The notes: generated by a model not told the origin, from the sequence alone. Numbered from the stretch's first letter, positions 1 through 6,026 are shown. The stretch is DNA of 10,087 bases from Actinobacteria bacterium 21-64-8 (GCA_002255315.1 NCBD01000021.1:1-10087); one strand, 5' to 3'. Made by a program: numbers and translations.

Positions 1-434
1 GGTTCCGGGCCCTTTAGAAGTCCTGGTCATAACTAAGTCGCGGAAGTCCCCCGGGAGCAGTAATTTCGAGCGAGCCTCCACAGTTTGTTCGCCACCTACG
101 ACGTCCATCAGCCCATGCCGTGTGTTCTGAGTGCTTTTGCCAGACGTTCCGAGACGAAACTATTTTGGTCGCTCCTCGTGCCAAAGCGGATGCGCGCCAA
201 AGTCGAGTCACAACCCTGACGAACGCTGGGCGGGCGCCGTGCCCTTACTTCTTGGCAGGGTGCTTGGTATGAATCCACAAAGATGGTGAGGACGTGATGC
301 AGTGAAGCAGCGAGAGGAGAGTGGTCTACTCGAAAAAAAGGGCGCAGCGTATTGGGTCGCAATATCGAGTCGACTGATTTCGAAACTTTTATACGAACGC
401 CGAGACAGTTTTGTGTACTTCGCGAAGCACTACG
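1..434. other. Stretch without a recognisable gene
   Basis: No convincing coding region is visible here. Short open frames exist on both strands, but none has a recognisable motif or a ribosome binding site. One minus-strand frame stays open from about 160 to the left window edge and could be the end of something decayed, but nothing in it can be named. Given the broken RhuM gene next door, this is probably eroded accessory DNA. Confidence 0.4.
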
Positions 435-983
435 ATGACGAATCCGTCGTCCAATTACATGAATCAGGAATTCGTGATTTTTGCAGGTAATGGGATTGAA
501 ATCGCCTTGCCGCTGGACCGCGAGCGAGAGACTGTGTGGGCTTCCCAAGCCCAAATTGTAGACCTCTTCGGTCTCAATGTGTCGAGCGTGTCCCGACACA
601 TCAGTAACGTTCTTCGTGATGGAGAGGTGAATCGAGAAAGCAATTTGCAAAAAGTGCAAATTGCTTCTGCAGCCCGCCCGGTGACGTACTTCAGCCTCGA
701 CGTCATACTTGCCGTGGGTTACCGCGCCAACTCGGGCCGTGCCGTCCAGTTCCGCCGCTGAGCCAACATGGTACTCAAAGACTATTTACTTAAAGGTATC
801 TCCCTCCGTAATCGGCGCCTAGAGCAACTTGAGTCAGTTGTGCGGATTCTCTCCCGCACAGAAGATGAACTCGTTTCTGGAGTCGCCGACGTACTGGCCA
901 GCTACGTACCTGGCTTACGGCTACTTCGCGAATACGACGAAGCCCAAGAGCGAGTTTCGACAATCCGAAGCGATGGACCATGA
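435..983 (+). pseudogene. RhuM-family protein remnant, interrupted by in-frame TGA and truncated
   Basis: The reading frame matches the N-terminal domain of the RhuM family (Virulence_RhuM; DNA-binding-like proteins often found in genomic islands and sometimes fused to Fic domains). Recognisable blocks in order are WASQAQIVDLFGL, SSVSRHISNVLRDGEV, SLDVILAVGYRANS, AVQFRR, then MVLKDYLLKGISLRNRRLEQLE. The codon after QFRR is TGA (759-761), where the family has Trp (FRxWA), so one base change, TGG to TGA, explains the break. The homology resumes at once in the same frame and runs to LLREYDE near 950, then ends at a second stop (981-983). Family members are usually above 300 residues; only about 180 codons remain. 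The start is ATG 435 or ATG 459; neither has a clear ribosome binding site. TGA is an ordinary stop elsewhere here (acr3, the ABC-F gene), so recoding is unlikely. The molecular role of RhuM is poorly defined. Confidence 0.82.
638..666. repeat. Perfect 12-bp inverted repeat with 5-base loop inside the RhuM remnant
   Basis: The left arm AAGCAATTTGCA (638-649) is exactly complementary to the right arm TGCAAATTGCTT (655-666), with loop AAAAG between them. It lies in the codons for ESNLQKVQIAS. It is AT-rich compared with its surroundings and is not followed by a T-tract, so it is not a typical terminator. It may be chance, a binding site or an attenuating hairpin. Confidence 0.75.
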
Positions 984-1239
984 AGTATTGCCCGACGTAC
1001 GCACGCTGTTCAGGATTCTCGACGTGTTCGAGTCTCATCAGCCGGCCAGCCGTCAGCATCGAACTCTTTTCTAAACGTTCTCAAGTGGGGACTGACCTTT
1101 CGAGGACTACACGCCACGTTCAAAGCTTCAAGTTACCCACGAGATCCCGAAGCCTCCCCAAAATCATTACCTATTCAGCGCTGCGATTTACGTAGGTGAT
1201 TCTGCCGGAACCGCGTATCGACACCGGGCACGCGCTGTC

Positions 1240-1956
1240 TCAGCGCTTGGACGTCGGCTTCGACTTCTTCACGTTTGCTTCGATGAGGTTGGCCGGAAGC
1301 AGCGTGCCGTCGCACACGTCGTGAGCCACCTTGGAGAGACCGAGATTGTTGTTTCGAGCGTACGCGCGAATTTGCTGAAACGCCGCTTCAATGTCGCCCT
1401 CGAGAGACTGACTCATAATGCCCTTTGCTTGCTCAATAACGATTCGGCTCTCGAGAGCGGTCGTGAGGTGCTCGCTCAATTTTGTGGCATCAAATGCAAG
1501 TTGGGACTCGAAGATAGCGATTGTCGCGATGTCAGCCATATCTTGCACGAGAGCCAAGTCGTGATCGCCAAGCCAGCGTTCGTTCGAGGCAATGCAATTG
1601 AGAACGCCGATAGTCTTTTCTTCGAGTCGCATGGGGATGCAGTGCATCGTTGAAAATCCCTGTTCAATTGCTCGTGCGCTCAACTTGGGCCACTGAGTAT
1701 TGCCCACCTCAAACAGATGATTCGAAATGGGTCCGTTGTTGAAGCACTCAGCGCTGGGACCTTCTTCTAACTGAAGCTCAAACAGTTCCAGCATTCGAGG
1801 AGATTCATTGGATGAGGCCACCAACTGCAGTAGTCCTTCCGAGGTGTGTAACATAACCCCCGCGAGGTCCACGTGAGCGTCTTCAACACACTGGAGACAC
1901 AGCATCAGCGAAACGTCAAAGATGTCAAGATCTTGGTGGTCGCCTTTGGGCAGCAC
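1240..1956 (-). CDS. GAF and ANTAR domain-containing regulator
   Basis: This is a cytosolic two-domain regulator. The N-terminal GAF domain spans roughly residues 10-148 from the chosen start and shows the marks of the actinobacterial GAF-ANTAR group: DLAGVML, LVASSNES, LELFELQLEEGP, WPKLSARAIEQGF, PMRLEEKTIGVLN. The C-terminal ANTAR helices follow at about 160-218 (LTTALESRIVIEQAKGIMSQ, then FQQIRAYARNNNLGLSKVA). ANTAR domains bind paired RNA hairpins to prevent transcription termination, and the GAF part probably senses a ligand or partner. No partner kinase or target hairpin is visible here. The frame is open further upstream to a GTG at 2187, adding 77 residues that match no GAF or ANTAR sequence and lie against an ISL3 transposase remnant. 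I therefore prefer GTG 1956, which gives 238 residues, normal for the group. An AGGAG lies 12 bases upstream, somewhat far. Domain calls are firm; the start is not. Confidence 0.85.
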   Translation of the reverse strand: MLPKGDHQDLDIFDVSLMLCLQCVEDAHVDLAGVMLHTSEGLLQLVASSNESPRMLELFELQLEEGPSAECFNNGPISNHLFEVGNTQWPKLSARAIEQGFSTMHCIPMRLEEKTIGVLNCIASNERWLGDHDLALVQDMADIATIAIFESQLAFDATKLSEHLTTALESRIVIEQAKGIMSQSLEGDIEAAFQQIRAYARNNNLGLSKVAHDVCDGTLLPANLIEANVKKSKPTSKR

Positions 1957-2191
1957 AACCTGGATGGGCTCCTGGGGAGTTTTAGACGTCAATTTCGCCA
2001 CCTCGAATCGGCCTGGGTTTCCTGGAAACGTCCGAGTTTGGCTCTTTCGGGCCCACTTGGCTTGGTCTGCGCCACAATACTCGGCCTTGACTTTGGTGGG
2101 GAGGCGGTCACGGACTTCGCCATCTAGCAGTTGGAGTTGAACCACGAAGCCGACGCGCAGGTCGCGACTTCGAGGTCGTCGAGACACCCGA

Positions 2192-2365
2192 CTATCGGCG
2201 AACTGCGTCGATGGCTTCGTTGGACATTCTTATAAGGTGCAAGGGATCGACGCATTGACGGAGGTGGGGTACCTTTTCAGTGGTCGCCTTCTCGAAGGCG
2301 AGTCCCATATCCAGGCTGATGGCTTCGAGTTTGGCGACTCGCACCGGCGTCGTGCCTTTGATTGA
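2192..2365 (-). pseudogene. ISL3-family transposase fragment
   Basis: A minus-strand frame bounded by TAA (2366-2368) and TAG (2192-2194) encodes about 57 codons that read like the middle of an ISL3 transposase: LEAISLDMGLAFEKATTEKV, followed by CVDPLHLIRMSNEAIDAVRR. These correspond to the family blocks around the second catalytic aspartate (V/I-S-x-D-M) and the DPFHVVKLxNEAxDxVRR segment. A full ISL3 transposase has about 400-550 residues, so most of the gene is missing, and no start, terminal inverted repeats or target duplication were seen. The frame downstream, as far as the GAF-ANTAR gene, may hold further degraded transposase sequence, but I cannot align it with confidence. The rest of the gap 1957-2597 shows no other recognisable gene. 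Confidence 0.75.
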
Positions 2366-2597
2366 TTAATCCGAACCGCTCGCGGAGTGCGTGTCGTTAG
2401 TGAGCATGTTGTATCTATCGACAAGTTAGTTCGCACCCCGAAAATCTGCACCAGCGGCGTTCGTGATCTCATCAACATCGCGCAGAGGGCGTGAACAAGA
2501 TCGAGCCCGAACTCATCGTTGAGCGTTGACGTCTTGTCTAACGTCGGTACGTCGAACTTGATTGATTTTTACCAACGTGGACGCAATCCGGTGCGGC

Positions 2598-3008
2598 CTA
2601 ATCAACGCACCCCAGTAACTCGTCGATCAAGCGACGCACTCGAAGTTCAATGTTGTCACGTATTGGACGCACGACGTCGAGTGATTGGCCAGCCGGATCG
2701 GCCAAGTCCCAGTCGAGATAGCGCTTGCCCGGGTACACGGGACACGCATCTCCGCAACCCATCGTCACGATGACGTCGGCGCGACGACCTACGTCGTCGG
2801 TCAAAATGTGTGGCGTCTCGTTTGAGATGTCAATGCCCTTTTCGAGCATGGCCGCAACGACCGCCGGGTTCAGCGTCTCGCCGGGCGCTGAGCCCGCCGA
2901 ATACACCACGACTCGCTCTGCCCCAATCGTGCGTGCGAAGGCGGCGGCCATCTGTGAGCGTCCCGCGTTGTGCACACAGAGAAAGAGAATTTCGGGACGA
3001 GGGTTCAT
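2598..3008 (-). CDS. arsC: Arsenate reductase ArsC, low-molecular-weight tyrosine phosphatase fold
   Basis: This cytosolic enzyme reduces arsenate to arsenite. The 136-residue protein has the full LMW-phosphatase-type signature at its N-terminus: the C11-x5-R17-S loop in FLCVHNAGRSQ, and the Asp-Pro pair D104-P105 in DWDLADPAG that normally supplies the general acid. Two further cysteines, C85 and C89 in TMGCGDACP, are candidates for disulfide relay. S. aureus ArsC, by contrast, uses Cys82 and Cys89. The spacing here resembles actinobacterial homologues, where mycothiol and mycoredoxin can serve as reductant, so the electron donor is uncertain. It is the last gene of the leftward ars operon. 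Its ATG overlaps the acr3 stop as ATGA (3005-3008), indicating coupled translation. Its product, arsenite, is the substrate of Acr3 next door. Confidence 0.93.
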   Translation of the reverse strand: MNPRPEILFLCVHNAGRSQMAAAFARTIGAERVVVYSAGSAPGETLNPAVVAAMLEKGIDISNETPHILTDDVGRRADVIVTMGCGDACPVYPGKRYLDWDLADPAGQSLDVVRPIRDNIELRVRRLIDELLGCVD

Positions 3009-4117
3009 CGAGTTAGCTCAGACGTTTCTTCAGACCCGTACCAGCGACGCTTTGCCCACAGCGACACGTACACCAGACCCACGAGTGCGGGGACCTCGAT
3101 CAATGGACCCACGACACCGGCCAATGCTTCGCCACTCGTCACCCCAAAGACCCCAATCGCCACGGCAATCGCCAGTTCAAAGTTATTACCCGCGGCGGTA
3201 AAGGCCAAGGTCGCGGTTCGGTCGTAAGGAAGCCCAAGGACTCGTCCGAGAGCGAACGACCCGAACCACATGAGTGCGAAATAACACATCAGCGGCGCGG
3301 CAATGCGCGCCACGTCGCCGGGGCGCGCACTAATAGTGTGACCCTGGAGAGCGAAGAGAATCACGATGGTAAAGAGCAGACCGTAGAGGGCAAATGGGGC
3401 GAGCCGCGGTAGAAACTTCGTTTCGTACCACTCGCGGCCGCGACGTCGTTCGCCCAGCGTTCGCGTGAGGTAACCCGCGACGAGAGGAATGCCGAGGAAG
3501 ACGGCGACCGTTTCAGCGATACGACCGATAGAGAAACGTAGACCAACGGTGCTCAGGCCAAGCCAACCCGGCAGCACCTTCAGATAGAAGTAGCCGAGCA
3601 GTGCGAAGGCGAGGATTTGAAACAGCGAATTGATCGCGACGAGTACGGCGCCCGCTTCTCGGTGGCCGCCTGAAAGATCATTCCAAATCAGCACCATGGC
3701 AATGCAACGCGCGAGGCCCACGATAATTAGTCCCGTGCGATATGTCGGTAGATCAGGCAACCACAGCCACGCCAAGGCAAACATGACCGCGGGACCAATC
3801 ACCCAGTTCAAAATGAGGGAGGTGACCATCAGCTTTCGATCACGCGTCACCGTTCCCAATTGGTCGTAGCGCACTCTCGCGAGCACGGGATACATCATCA
3901 CTAAGAGTCCAATAAAGATGGGCAGCGACGTACCAGTTGTCACTTGCACCGCGTTCAAGTGGCGATTGAGGCTCGGCATGAGTCGACCAAGACCAATGCC
4001 AACTGCCATCGCCGCCACGATCCACACGGGCAATAACCGATCGAGAAATGACAGTCGCGCGACGACGGTCGAGCTCGAGGTTTCGGTGTCTGTGTGGATG
4101 GAATCTGTACTGGTCAC
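3005..4117 (-). CDS. acr3: Acr3-family arsenite efflux permease
   Basis: This inner-membrane transporter exports arsenite using the proton gradient. The 370-residue length and hydrophobic pattern (about ten membrane segments, starting near LLPVWIVAAMAVGIGLG at 29-45) fit ACR3 of the BART superfamily. Key residues of the family are visible: the conserved cysteine C138 in GLARCIAMVLIWNDLSGG, and E314 in AAGNNFELAIAVAIGVFG, both known to be needed for transport in characterised Acr3 proteins. The first 20 residues are polar, rich in Ser and Thr, and poorly conserved in the family. The start is a GTG without a clear ribosome binding site, 31 bases after the stop of the arsI-like gene, which suggests read-through from the same transcript. 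It overlaps arsC by 4 bases. Confidence 0.95.
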   Translation of the reverse strand: MTSTDSIHTDTETSSSTVVARLSFLDRLLPVWIVAAMAVGIGLGRLMPSLNRHLNAVQVTTGTSLPIFIGLLVMMYPVLARVRYDQLGTVTRDRKLMVTSLILNWVIGPAVMFALAWLWLPDLPTYRTGLIIVGLARCIAMVLIWNDLSGGHREAGAVLVAINSLFQILAFALLGYFYLKVLPGWLGLSTVGLRFSIGRIAETVAVFLGIPLVAGYLTRTLGERRRGREWYETKFLPRLAPFALYGLLFTIVILFALQGHTISARPGDVARIAAPLMCYFALMWFGSFALGRVLGLPYDRTATLAFTAAGNNFELAIAVAIGVFGVTSGEALAGVVGPLIEVPALVGLVYVSLWAKRRWYGSEETSELTR

Positions 4118-4148
4118 GATGGCGTCAGAGTTACGTGGTCTGCAATGC

Positions 4149-4586
4149 TCAGCAGCACGCCGACGCGGGGTAGGTTGCGTCCACGCAGCACTCAGAGTCG
4201 CTCGTCACCACAATCGGTTCGCTCGCGTCGGCGAGCACCGTGTAGGTCTCCCACCGCGCACCGTCGGGACCGTGGACCCACACTTTGTCCTGGAGCGCGT
4301 GACAACAAACGGTGCCATCTTCGACCTCAGTTTCCAGACCCTGGCTCGCGAAGTAGCGCGTCGCCGCGACGACTTCGTTCGTCGAAAAGACCTCGACGCC
4401 CAGGTGATTAATGGAGCCGGGCTTCTGCTCGTTCTCAAAGAGCACCAACTTCAGCGGCGGTTCGGCGATGGCGAAATTCGCGTAGCCAGGACGAACCTTC
4501 GCGGGTGGAGTGTTGAAGTACTTGGTATAGAACGCGATGGATTCCTCGAGATTCGACACATTCAAGGCCAGTTGCAATCGCGACAC
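4149..4586 (-). CDS. arsI: ArsI/CadI-family metalloenzyme (vicinal oxygen chelate fold)
   Basis: This small cytosolic protein belongs to the glyoxalase/dioxygenase-fold family that includes ArsI, the organoarsenical C-As lyase, and mycobacterial CadI. Family blocks are LQLALNVSNLEESIAFY, PAKVRPGYANFAIAEPPLKL, NHLGVEV and KVWVHGPDG. Compared with the iron ligands of characterised ArsI (H5, H62, E115), H61 and E113 are present, but position 5 is Gln. The vicinal pair C94-C95 matches the organoarsenical-binding cysteines. A Cys-rich tail (C133-C134 and the terminal C144-C145) adds thiols. The chosen start is GTG 4586, with GGGGAG six bases upstream and the usual family N-terminus; an ATG at 4649 would add 21 residues encoded by the operator/promoter DNA. 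It is first in the leftward ars operon. Family and context are firm. Whether it cleaves organoarsenicals or only binds metal is not. Confidence 0.88.
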   Translation of the reverse strand: MSRLQLALNVSNLEESIAFYTKYFNTPPAKVRPGYANFAIAEPPLKLVLFENEQKPGSINHLGVEVFSTNEVVAATRYFASQGLETEVEDGTVCCHALQDKVWVHGPDGARWETYTVLADASEPIVVTSDSECCVDATYPASACC

Positions 4587-4592
4587 GGTGAT

Positions 4593-4598
4593 CTCCCC
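4593..4598 (-). promoter_or_regulatory. Ribosome binding site of the arsI-like gene
   Basis: GGGGAG on the minus strand lies six bases before GTG 4586. It decides the start of the arsI-like gene in favour of this GTG over the upstream ATG 4649. It is the clearest Shine-Dalgarno sequence in the window. Confidence 0.8.
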
Positions 4599-4600
4599 AT

Positions 4601-4616
4601 ATTGACATTCGTCAAT
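4601..4616. promoter_or_regulatory. Probable ArsR operator 1
   Basis: ATTGAC-ATTC-GTCAAT is a perfect 6-4-6 inverted repeat of the kind bound by ArsR/SmtB dimers. It covers the expected transcription start of the arsI-acr3-arsC operon (about 4613-4615). On the opposite strand the second site, ATTGACAATCATCAAT, matches it at 14 of 16 positions. The repeat is seen directly; binding is inferred. Confidence 0.72.
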
Positions 4617-4620
4617 TGAA

Positions 4621-4649
4621 ACGATAGCCGTTACATTGATGATTGTCAA
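4621..4649 (-). promoter_or_regulatory. Predicted promoter of the arsI-acr3-arsC operon
   Basis: On the minus strand there is a perfect -35 TTGACA (4644-4649), a 17-base spacer, and a -10 TATCGT (4621-4626; four of six consensus bases). Transcription should start near 4613-4615, leaving a leader of roughly 28 bases with a good ribosome binding site. The -35 lies within operator 2 and the start lies within operator 1, so repressor binding would block it twice. Confidence 0.7.
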
Positions 4650-4650
4650 T
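4635..4650. promoter_or_regulatory. Probable ArsR operator 2
   Basis: ATTGATGATTGTCAAT (plus strand) is an inverted repeat related to operator 1, and with its flanking bases it forms a perfect CATTGA-6-TCAATG (4634-4651). It contains the -35 of the leftward promoter and abuts the -10 of arsR. Its centre is 34 bp from that of operator 1, about three helical turns. Confidence 0.72.
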
Positions 4651-4652
4651 GA

Positions 4653-4658
4653 TACTCT
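4653..4658 (+). promoter_or_regulatory. Candidate -10 element of arsR (leaderless)
   Basis: TACTCT fits TANNNT and lies exactly six bases before GTG 4665, so transcription would begin at or next to the start codon. The overlapping GATACT (4651-4656) is an alternative hexamer. No convincing -35 was found. No Shine-Dalgarno sequence precedes the GTG. Confidence 0.45.
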
Positions 4659-4664
4659 TGGTTC

Positions 4665-5009
4665 GTGTCACCTCCGAAGACCATCTCGCTCAACGAGCAA
4701 ATCGTCACTTGCTGCAGTCCCTTGGCCCTTAATGCACTTTCTGAATTGGAAGCCGGTGATTTAGCGCAGATCTTTGGAGCGTTGAGCGATCCCATTCGTT
4801 TACGCATGCTCTCGCTCATTGCGTCTCAAGTTGAAGTCTGTAGTTGTTCCCTTGAAGCACCACTGGGTAAGAGCCAACCAACCATCTCTCATCACACGAG
4901 GATTCTCGCCGAAGCGGGCCTCATCGTCGGCGAAAAAAGGGGCCGCTGGACCTGGTGGCGAGTGGTACCCGGTCGGCTCGAAGTCGTTGCACGAGTACTA
5001 GCCCCATAA
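4665..5009 (+). CDS. arsR: ArsR-family arsenite-responsive transcriptional repressor
   Basis: This 114-residue winged-helix repressor probably binds the ars operators in the gap to its left and leaves them when As(III) binds. The ArsR/SmtB core is clear: IFGALSDPIRLRMLSLIA (37-53), the metal-site helix with CSC (C59, C61), the recognition helix LGKSQPTISHHTRILAEAGL (67-86), and a wing ending in RWTWWRVV. An N-terminal Cys pair, C16-C17 in VTCCSPL, together with a cysteine in the metal-site helix, resembles the site reported for Corynebacterium glutamicum ArsR (Cys15, Cys16, Cys55) more than the ELCVCDL site of E. coli ArsR. The GTG start has no ribosome binding site, but a TANNNT hexamer ends seven bases before it. 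It is divergent from arsI-acr3-arsC, so autoregulation is expected. It converges with the L,D-transpeptidase gene, with a 57-base gap and no clear terminator. Confidence 0.93.
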   Translation: MSPPKTISLNEQIVTCCSPLALNALSELEAGDLAQIFGALSDPIRLRMLSLIASQVEVCSCSLEAPLGKSQPTISHHTRILAEAGLIVGEKRGRWTWWRVVPGRLEVVARVLAP

Positions 5010-5066
5010 AGCCAAAGGCCCCACACACTACGTTGGATCAGTTGACGACGGCGAAGACTTCTCGGG

Positions 5067-6020
5067 TTACTGCACGCTGACCAGTGTGCCAATTGGCGTG
5101 CGCGGCCATATTGACGCCGCACTACTAAAGGTCATCTCAACGCACCCCAGGCTTTGGGGGTAGCCGTACGACGAACGGATAAATCCGTGCAGTGCGTCGC
5201 CACCGTTGAAGTACGACACCCACGGAATCCCCGTGTCGTGATAGTGGGTGCCGTTGGGATTGGTTCCCGACATGGTGGTTGTCGTGTAGCGCAGGTACAC
5301 GGGATAGGTACCGTTTGCCGTCGGAGCGGCCGCGATGCCCGTGTTCACCAGTGCGGTGTAAACCAGCGCGTTATTGGCGTAGAGCTTGGCGGTTTCAGGG
5401 AGTGACTTGCTGACGTAGACGTAGTTGTACGTGGCGGGATCAAACTGATGTCCGACGACTGCTTGAAAGAGTGTCCGCCACGTCGCGCCGTCAATGTTGC
5501 CCGTCGTCGCCAGGCCGTGGACCGATTGAAATCGCATCAGTGCACCGCGCACGATGACGTTGTTCGAGCCCACACTCCACTGGCTTCGCAGCACCCGTGG
5601 CAGCGCGTTAAAGCGCCAGTGAAAGGTGCCCGGCACCAACTTCGTGAAAATCACGAGGTGGGCTTTCCGAGGCGAACTTGGCACCGTCGTCGTCGTGGTC
5701 GGTGGTGTCGTCGTCGACGTGGTCGTCGTACTTGTTGGCACCGTCGTCGTCGTGGTCGGTGGTGTCGTCGTTGACGTGGTCGTCGTGGTGGTTGTGGTGG
5801 TCGTCGTGGTCGTGGTAATCGGCGGCTTACTCGTCAACATGGGAATAAAGGACACCGGAAGATAGCGAAGTTGAGCCAAAAACTGATCCTCCAGCCTGAC
5901 GGAAAAGCCTGGTACGGCGCGGGATTTCGCCCCAAGAGCGACCGTGGATAACGAAAGCGTTCCAACCACCAACGTCCCAGCCGCGACCACACAGCGTGTC
6001 CAAGTGTGGTTTCTCGTCAT
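5067..6020 (-). CDS. Secreted L,D-transpeptidase (YkuD) with peptidoglycan-binding domain
   Basis: This is an exported wall enzyme predicted to form or exchange 3-3 peptidoglycan crosslinks or attach proteins. Layout of the 317 residues: a signal peptide (1-31, with charged start MTRNHTWTR, a hydrophobic core and ALG|A), a short mature region, a spacer almost entirely Thr (about 69-114, broken by PP and VP), a PG_binding_1-like repeat (about 145-186, with VIVRGALMRFQSVHGL and GNIDGATWRTLF), then a YkuD catalytic domain (about 198-317). The catalytic region has H278-G and then S290-L-G-C293-V-E-M. Most family members read S/T-H-G-C, so L291 replaces the usual His; Cys293 is the predicted nucleophile. 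The ATG start has AGGA directly against it, too close for a normal ribosome binding site, and TAAACT six bases upstream. It is divergent from a carboxypeptidase-like gene, which suggests a shared role in wall remodelling. Catalytic activity is inferred. Confidence 0.88.
   Translation of the reverse strand: MTRNHTWTRCVVAAGTLVVGTLSLSTVALGAKSRAVPGFSVRLEDQFLAQLRYLPVSFIPMLTSKPPITTTTTTTTTTTTTTSTTTPPTTTTTVPTSTTTTSTTTPPTTTTTVPSSPRKAHLVIFTKLVPGTFHWRFNALPRVLRSQWSVGSNNVIVRGALMRFQSVHGLATTGNIDGATWRTLFQAVVGHQFDPATYNYVYVSKSLPETAKLYANNALVYTALVNTGIAAAPTANGTYPVYLRYTTTTMSGTNPNGTHYHDTGIPWVSYFNGGDALHGFIRSSYGYPQSLGCVEMTFSSAASIWPRTPIGTLVSVQ
5678..5786 (-). repeat. In-frame tandem repeat, 57-bp period, encoding the Thr-rich spacer
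   Basis: Bases 5678-5729 and 5735-5786 are the same over 52 positions except for one (C versus T in GTCGTCGACG/GTCGTTGACG). The offset of 57 bases equals 19 codons, so gain or loss of a unit keeps the frame and only alters spacer length. The surrounding ACN codons extend the low-complexity tract to about 5816. Confidence 0.8.
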
Positions 6021-6026
6021 TCCTAG

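Noticed and set aside
1-157. Minus-strand frame open to the left edge, with text such as GGEQTVEARSKLLLPGDFRD
   Set aside because: It looks somewhat protein-like and could be the start of a gene outside the window, but it is too short and matches nothing I can name.
302-490. Small plus-strand frame before the RhuM remnant
   Set aside because: It overlaps the RhuM start in another frame, and has no ribosome binding site or recognisable motif.
108-659. Long minus-strand frame (183 codons) antisense to the RhuM remnant
   Set aside because: It shows no family motif and no ribosome binding site, and it overlaps a clear RhuM reading frame on the other strand.
638-666. Inverted repeat as a Rho-independent terminator
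   Set aside because: No T-tract follows it, and the RhuM homology continues through and beyond it.
759-761. TGA recoded as Trp or selenocysteine in the RhuM gene
   Set aside because: TGA ends acr3 and the ABC-F gene normally, no SECIS-like element was evident after the codon, and the gene is also truncated downstream.
2230-2478. Minus-strand frame overlapping the ISL3 fragment
   Set aside because: The ISL3 match lies in a different frame over the same DNA, so this frame is a shadow there. Its upstream part is unrecognised.
2725-3227. Plus-strand frames opposite arsC and acr3
   Set aside because: They are antisense shadows of well-supported genes, with composition typical of such shadows.
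3918-4619. Long plus-strand frame (233 codons) opposite acr3 and the arsI-like gene
   Set aside because: It is antisense to two genes with strong family evidence and crosses the ars promoter region.
5010-5066. Terminator between arsR and the L,D-transpeptidase gene
   Set aside because: No convincing stem with loop or T-tract was found in this gap.
5626-5865. Val-rich plus-strand frame and a similar minus-strand frame near 6053-6373
   Set aside because: Poly-Val runs arise by reading the Thr-rich repeats on the wrong strand; no real membrane protein is implied.
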